Origin: Candidatus Cloacimonas sp. 4484_275
Lineage (GTDB): Bacteria > Cloacimonadota > Cloacimonadia > Cloacimonadales > TCS61
Assembly (NCBI GenBank): GCA_002085205.1
Contig: NATF01000052.1
Span: 1 to 14,597, forward strand
DNA length: 14,597 nt
Reading direction: 5' to 3'
How positions within the stretch are numbered: the stretch's first letter is position 1; each line of letters opens with the position of its first letter. Shown piece after piece: positions 12,410 through 14,597 of this stretch. The notes below the pieces were generated by a model. That model was given only the letters and a program-made list of their open reading frames with translations, searched no databases and was not told the DNA's origin. A program made the translations under genes and the position numbers.

Positions 12410-13015
12410 ATGGCAAGATATACAGAATCATCCTGTAAATTATGTAGAAGAGAAGGCACAAAATTATATTTGAAAGGTGCCAGATGTAATTCCGAAAAAT
12501 GTTCTTTTAACAGAAGACCTTATATTCCCGGTGAACACGGAAGTCCGAAAGGTTTTGTGAAAAGCGGTGAACACGGAAGTCCGAAAGGTTTTGTGAAAAG
12601 AATGAGTGATTACGGTGTTCATCTGAGGGAAAAACAAAAAGTCAGACGAATTTACGGCATTTTGGAAAAACAATTCCGCAAATATTTTAAAATGGCCGCT
12701 AGAAAATCGGGTGTAACCGGAGAAAATCTTTCGGCAAGACAAATCATTTTGCATGGTCATGTGAGAGTTAACGGACGTAAGGTCAACATTCCTTCGTTTT
12801 TGGTTAAACCCAATGATGAAATCAGCATCAAAGAAAAAAGTAGAAATATGAATCTTATTCAGGAAGCGCTGGAAAGCGCCACCGAATCTTCTCAATTTGA
12901 ATGGTTCAGTGTGGATAAGGATAAATTCACCGGAAAACTTCTCGGCATTCCCTCTCGTGACCAAATTCCTTTGGATATCGATGAGAGATTGATAGTCGAG
13001 TATTATTCCAAATAA
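12410..13015 (+). CDS. rpsD: 30S ribosomal protein S4 with internal duplication and S4-domain deletion
   Basis: S4 is a primary 16S rRNA-binding protein at the mRNA entry site; in several bacteria it represses the alpha operon. The N-terminal zinc knuckle is present (Cys9, Cys12, Cys26, Cys31). Two anomalies follow. First, GEHGSPKGFVKS at residues 41-52 is repeated as GEHGSPKGFVKR at 53-64; the family has one GQHG..K block before LSDYG. Second, GVTGENL (101-107) runs straight into SARQIILHGHVRVNGRKV, so about 22 residues are missing, including the RLDNVVYRxGF helix that starts the S4 RNA-binding domain. The rest, to LIVEYYSK, is intact. Both changes keep the frame, so the total of 201 residues looks deceptively normal. 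Frame and family are certain; functional state is doubtful. Confidence 0.95.
   Translation: MARYTESSCKLCRREGTKLYLKGARCNSEKCSFNRRPYIPGEHGSPKGFVKSGEHGSPKGFVKRMSDYGVHLREKQKVRRIYGILEKQFRKYFKMAARKSGVTGENLSARQIILHGHVRVNGRKVNIPSFLVKPNDEISIKEKSRNMNLIQEALESATESSQFEWFSVDKDKFTGKLLGIPSRDQIPLDIDERLIVEYYSK
12530..12601 (+). repeat. rpsD: Tandem duplication of 36 bases inside rpsD
   Basis: Two adjacent 36-base units, 12530-12565 and 12566-12601, differ only in the last base (C versus A). Each encodes GEHGSPKGFVK plus Ser or Arg. Identity at every other position, including all third codon positions, indicates a very recent duplication or an assembly error. Confidence 0.97.
12725..12736 (+). other. rpsD: Junction of the missing S4-domain segment
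   Basis: Asn106-Leu107 meet Ser108-Ala109 at about 12730/12731. Other S4 proteins have about 22 more residues here, including RLDNVVYRxGF. Size inferred from the E. coli protein recalled from memory. Confidence 0.7.
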
Positions 13016-13030
13016 TATAGGAGAATTTTT

Positions 13031-14041
13031 ATGAAATTCCTTGAACCTTTACAGTTACCGGAAAAAGTTCAAGTAGATGAAAAAACATACAGTTCCACTT
13101 TCGGTAGATTTGAAATCGGGCCGTTGGAACCGGGATTTGCCACCACTATCGGCAACACTCTTCGAAGAGTGCTTCTTTCTTCCATTCAGGGTGCGGCAGT
13201 GCGATTTGTGAAAATCGAAGGATTGCACCACGAATTTGCTCCTATTCCGGGTTCTGATTCCGATTTTATCGACTTGATCCTGAGATTGAAAAAATTGATT
13301 ATCAAAACCGATTCCGTTAATGAGGAAAAACTCGTTCTCGAACATAAAGGAATAGGACCGATAACGGCTGCCGAAATCCAAGAAACGGGAAGTGTTTCCA
13401 TCATTAATAAAGATTTGTTTCTTCTTGAAATGACGGAAGATATGGATTTTAGAATGGAGTTGTGGACTGGGATCGGAAGAGGTTATTGTCCTGCCGATCA
13501 ACACGAAATGGAAGATAAACCGGCCGGTGTGATTCCGATAGATTCTATCTATTCGCCGATTACCAAAGTAAACTTTTTCGTGGAAAATCAACGAGTAGGG
13601 GAAAAGATCGATTATGATAAATTGATTATGGAAATTTACACTAACGGCAGTATCGAACCGAAAGATTCCCTCTATCTCGCCGCAATGATTTTGAGGGATT
13701 TGTATTCGAAGATAGTTCTTTTTGAGAAAGAACCCGAATACATAGAAGAAGTGGAGATGGATCCGGAATTGGAAAGAATGGAAAAAATTCTTTCCACGAG
13801 CGTCAACGAATTGGAGTTATCAGTTCGTTGTAGCAATTGTTTAGCCGCCGCCAAAATCGATACAATCGGGGAACTGGTCGGAAAAACCGCAAATGAAATG
13901 CTGAAATATCGAAATTTCGGGAAGAAATCTTTGGAAGAAGTAAACAGTTTGTTGGAAAAATATAATCTTTCATTGGGAATGGATGTAAAAAGTATTAAGA
14001 ACGAAATCGAAAAAGCAAAGAAAAAAGTAACAAATAAATAA
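13031..14041 (+). CDS. rpoA: RNA polymerase subunit alpha
   Basis: Alpha dimerises to nucleate RNA polymerase assembly and contacts UP elements and activators. The 336-residue product has the N-terminal dimerisation domain with FEIGPLEPGFATTIGNTLRR (27-46) and LLSSIQGAAV, followed by an acidic linker at about 233-258. The C-terminal domain spans about 260-317: LSVRCSNCL, with Arg266 and Asn269 matching the E. coli DNA-contacting Arg265 and Asn268, and RNFGKKSLEE with Gly297, Lys299 and Ser300. A basic tail of about 20 residues rich in Lys (for example EIEKAKKKVTNK) follows. It lies between rpsD and rplQ as in most bacteria and appears intact. TAGGAG lies upstream of the ATG. Confidence 0.98.
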   Translation: MKFLEPLQLPEKVQVDEKTYSSTFGRFEIGPLEPGFATTIGNTLRRVLLSSIQGAAVRFVKIEGLHHEFAPIPGSDSDFIDLILRLKKLIIKTDSVNEEKLVLEHKGIGPITAAEIQETGSVSIINKDLFLLEMTEDMDFRMELWTGIGRGYCPADQHEMEDKPAGVIPIDSIYSPITKVNFFVENQRVGEKIDYDKLIMEIYTNGSIEPKDSLYLAAMILRDLYSKIVLFEKEPEYIEEVEMDPELERMEKILSTSVNELELSVRCSNCLAAAKIDTIGELVGKTANEMLKYRNFGKKSLEEVNSLLEKYNLSLGMDVKSIKNEIEKAKKKVTNK

Positions 14042-14051
14042 GGGTGAAATT

Positions 14052-14423
14052 ATGCGACATAGAGTTAACGGAAGAAAATTCGGCAGAGAAAGCGGTCATA
14101 GAAACTTAATGTTAAAAAATCTGGTTAAATCTTTGGTTGAATACGGCAGAATAAATACAACTCTGGCAAAAGCCAAAGAAATCAGAAGTTTAGCGGAAAG
14201 ACTGATAACATACGGAAAGAAAAACACAGTTCATCATCGCCGACTTGCTTTTAGGATTTTACAAAACAGAACTCTCGTAAAAAAAGTTTTCGATGAACTC
14301 GCTCCTCAATTTTCCGACAGAGAAGGAGGATATACCAGAGTTTTGAAAACGGGTTTTCGCAAAGGTGATGCCGCTGAAATGGCAATTATCGAATTTAGAA
14401 AAAGAGGAAACGGGAATTTCTAA
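14052..14423 (+). CDS. rplQ: 50S ribosomal protein L17
   Basis: L17 lies near the tunnel exit on the back of the 50S subunit. The 123-residue product begins MRHRVNGRKFGRESGHRNLM, has the signature INTTLAKAKEIRSLAERLIT at about 34-53, and ends its conserved part in GGYTRVLKTGFRKGDAAEMA then IIEF, followed by a short RKRGNGNF tail. It is the last gene of the cluster; an intrinsic terminator follows 46 bases after the stop. Confidence 0.98.
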   Translation: MRHRVNGRKFGRESGHRNLMLKNLVKSLVEYGRINTTLAKAKEIRSLAERLITYGKKNTVHHRRLAFRILQNRTLVKKVFDELAPQFSDREGGYTRVLKTGFRKGDAAEMAIIEFRKRGNGNF

Positions 14424-14469
14424 AAAGAAAAATTAAGTTTCGTCTTATATCTTTTAACTTATTTTTCTT

Positions 14470-14506
14470 AAAGACTGTCGAGTTCGGCAGTCTTTTTTTT
14501 TGTTTT
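14470..14506 (+). terminator. Rho-independent terminator of the ribosomal cluster
   Basis: An 11-base-pair stem (AAAGACTGTCG with CGGCAGTCTTT, one G-U pair) closes a four-base AGTT loop at 14481-14484. It is followed by a run of T at 14496-14501, one G and four more T. This is a strong intrinsic terminator right after rplQ and marks the end of the long transcription unit. Upstream A-rich sequence gives only weak bidirectional character. Confidence 0.95.
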
Positions 14507-14559
14507 ACAAATATGAGCAGTTTATAAAAGTATCGTTTAAAAAAATATCAGAGGGTAAA

Positions 14560-14597
14560 ATGGAAAAACTTTCTTATGAACAGATTTTAGAATTTCT
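14560..14597 (+). CDS. Start of an unidentified gene (partial, 12 codons)
   Basis: An ATG at 14560 is preceded by GAGGG at 14551-14555 and opens a frame MEKLSYEQILEF that runs to the window edge. Twelve residues are too few to name a family. It lies beyond the terminator, about 136 bases from rplQ, so it should have its own promoter. The gap holds TTTACA at 14504-14509 and several AT-rich hexamers, but none is at a convincing distance. Confidence 0.6.
   Translation, partial: MEKLSYEQILEF

Noticed and set aside
12530..12601. CRISPR-like or other repeat array
   Set aside because: Just two adjacent copies with no spacer, lying in frame inside rpsD; it is a tandem duplication.
5045..13015. Inteins, introns or mobile elements behind the gene anomalies
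   Set aside because: The anomalies are losses and one short duplication, with no inserted element, inverted repeats or splicing motifs.
14504..14533. Promoter for the last gene, TTTACA with TATAAA or AAGTAT
   Set aside because: Spacing is 13 bases for the better hexamer and the alternative matches poorly; AT-rich sequence gives such hits by chance.

Overview
The window is one long plus-strand ribosomal-protein and transcription/secretion cluster: the 3' end of tuf (EF-Tu), the S10, spc and alpha operons fused end to end, a strong intrinsic terminator, and the first 12 codons of an unrelated next gene. Every gene points the same way. No gap inside the cluster exceeds 33 bases, five gene pairs overlap, and I see no internal terminator or convincing internal promoter. 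This suggests one transcription unit of about 14.4 kb, probably entered from upstream of tuf.

Layout: tuf end (1-104); S10 part rpsJ-rplC-rplD-rplW-rplB-rpsS-rplV-rpsC-rplP-rpmC-rpsQ (117-5034); spc part rplN-rplX-rplE-rpsN-rpsH-rplF-rplR-rpsE-rpmD-rplO-secY (5045-10510); map-infA-rpmJ (10544-11583); alpha part rpsM-rpsK-rpsD-rpoA-rplQ (11604-14423); terminator (14470-14506); start of a new gene at 14560. The products are structural proteins of both ribosomal subunits, initiation factor IF-1, RNA polymerase alpha, the SecY translocon channel and methionine aminopeptidase.

Organism: a bacterium with AT-rich DNA, AGA-rich arginine usage, clear GGAG-type Shine-Dalgarno sites and some GTG/TTG starts. 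S14, S4 and L36 are all the zinc-cysteine forms. Absence of adk between secY and map, the L2 motif DHPMGGGE and an RpoA ending in an NLSLGMDV-type motif recall the Bacteroidota/FCB side of the tree. Strong Shine-Dalgarno use and tuf directly before rpsJ do not look like classical Bacteroidota. An uncultured FCB-type phylum (for example Cloacimonadota-like) is my best but weak guess.

No new system such as a defence island, mobile element, CRISPR or RNA gene is visible. What stands out is a set of indels in universally conserved genes, inferred by comparing the translations with remembered family sequences. L14 lacks about 12 internal residues. L5 lacks about 50 residues and is frameshifted, with its true C-terminus left in another frame. 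Methionine aminopeptidase lacks about 30 residues before its metal-binding His. S4 carries an exact 36-base tandem duplication and also lacks about 22 residues at the start of its S4 RNA-binding domain. All lie between 5.1 and 12.8 kb. They could be assembly errors or real lesions, and raw reads must decide. L24 (N-terminal) and L30 (C-terminal) carry long lysine-rich extensions that look genuine.
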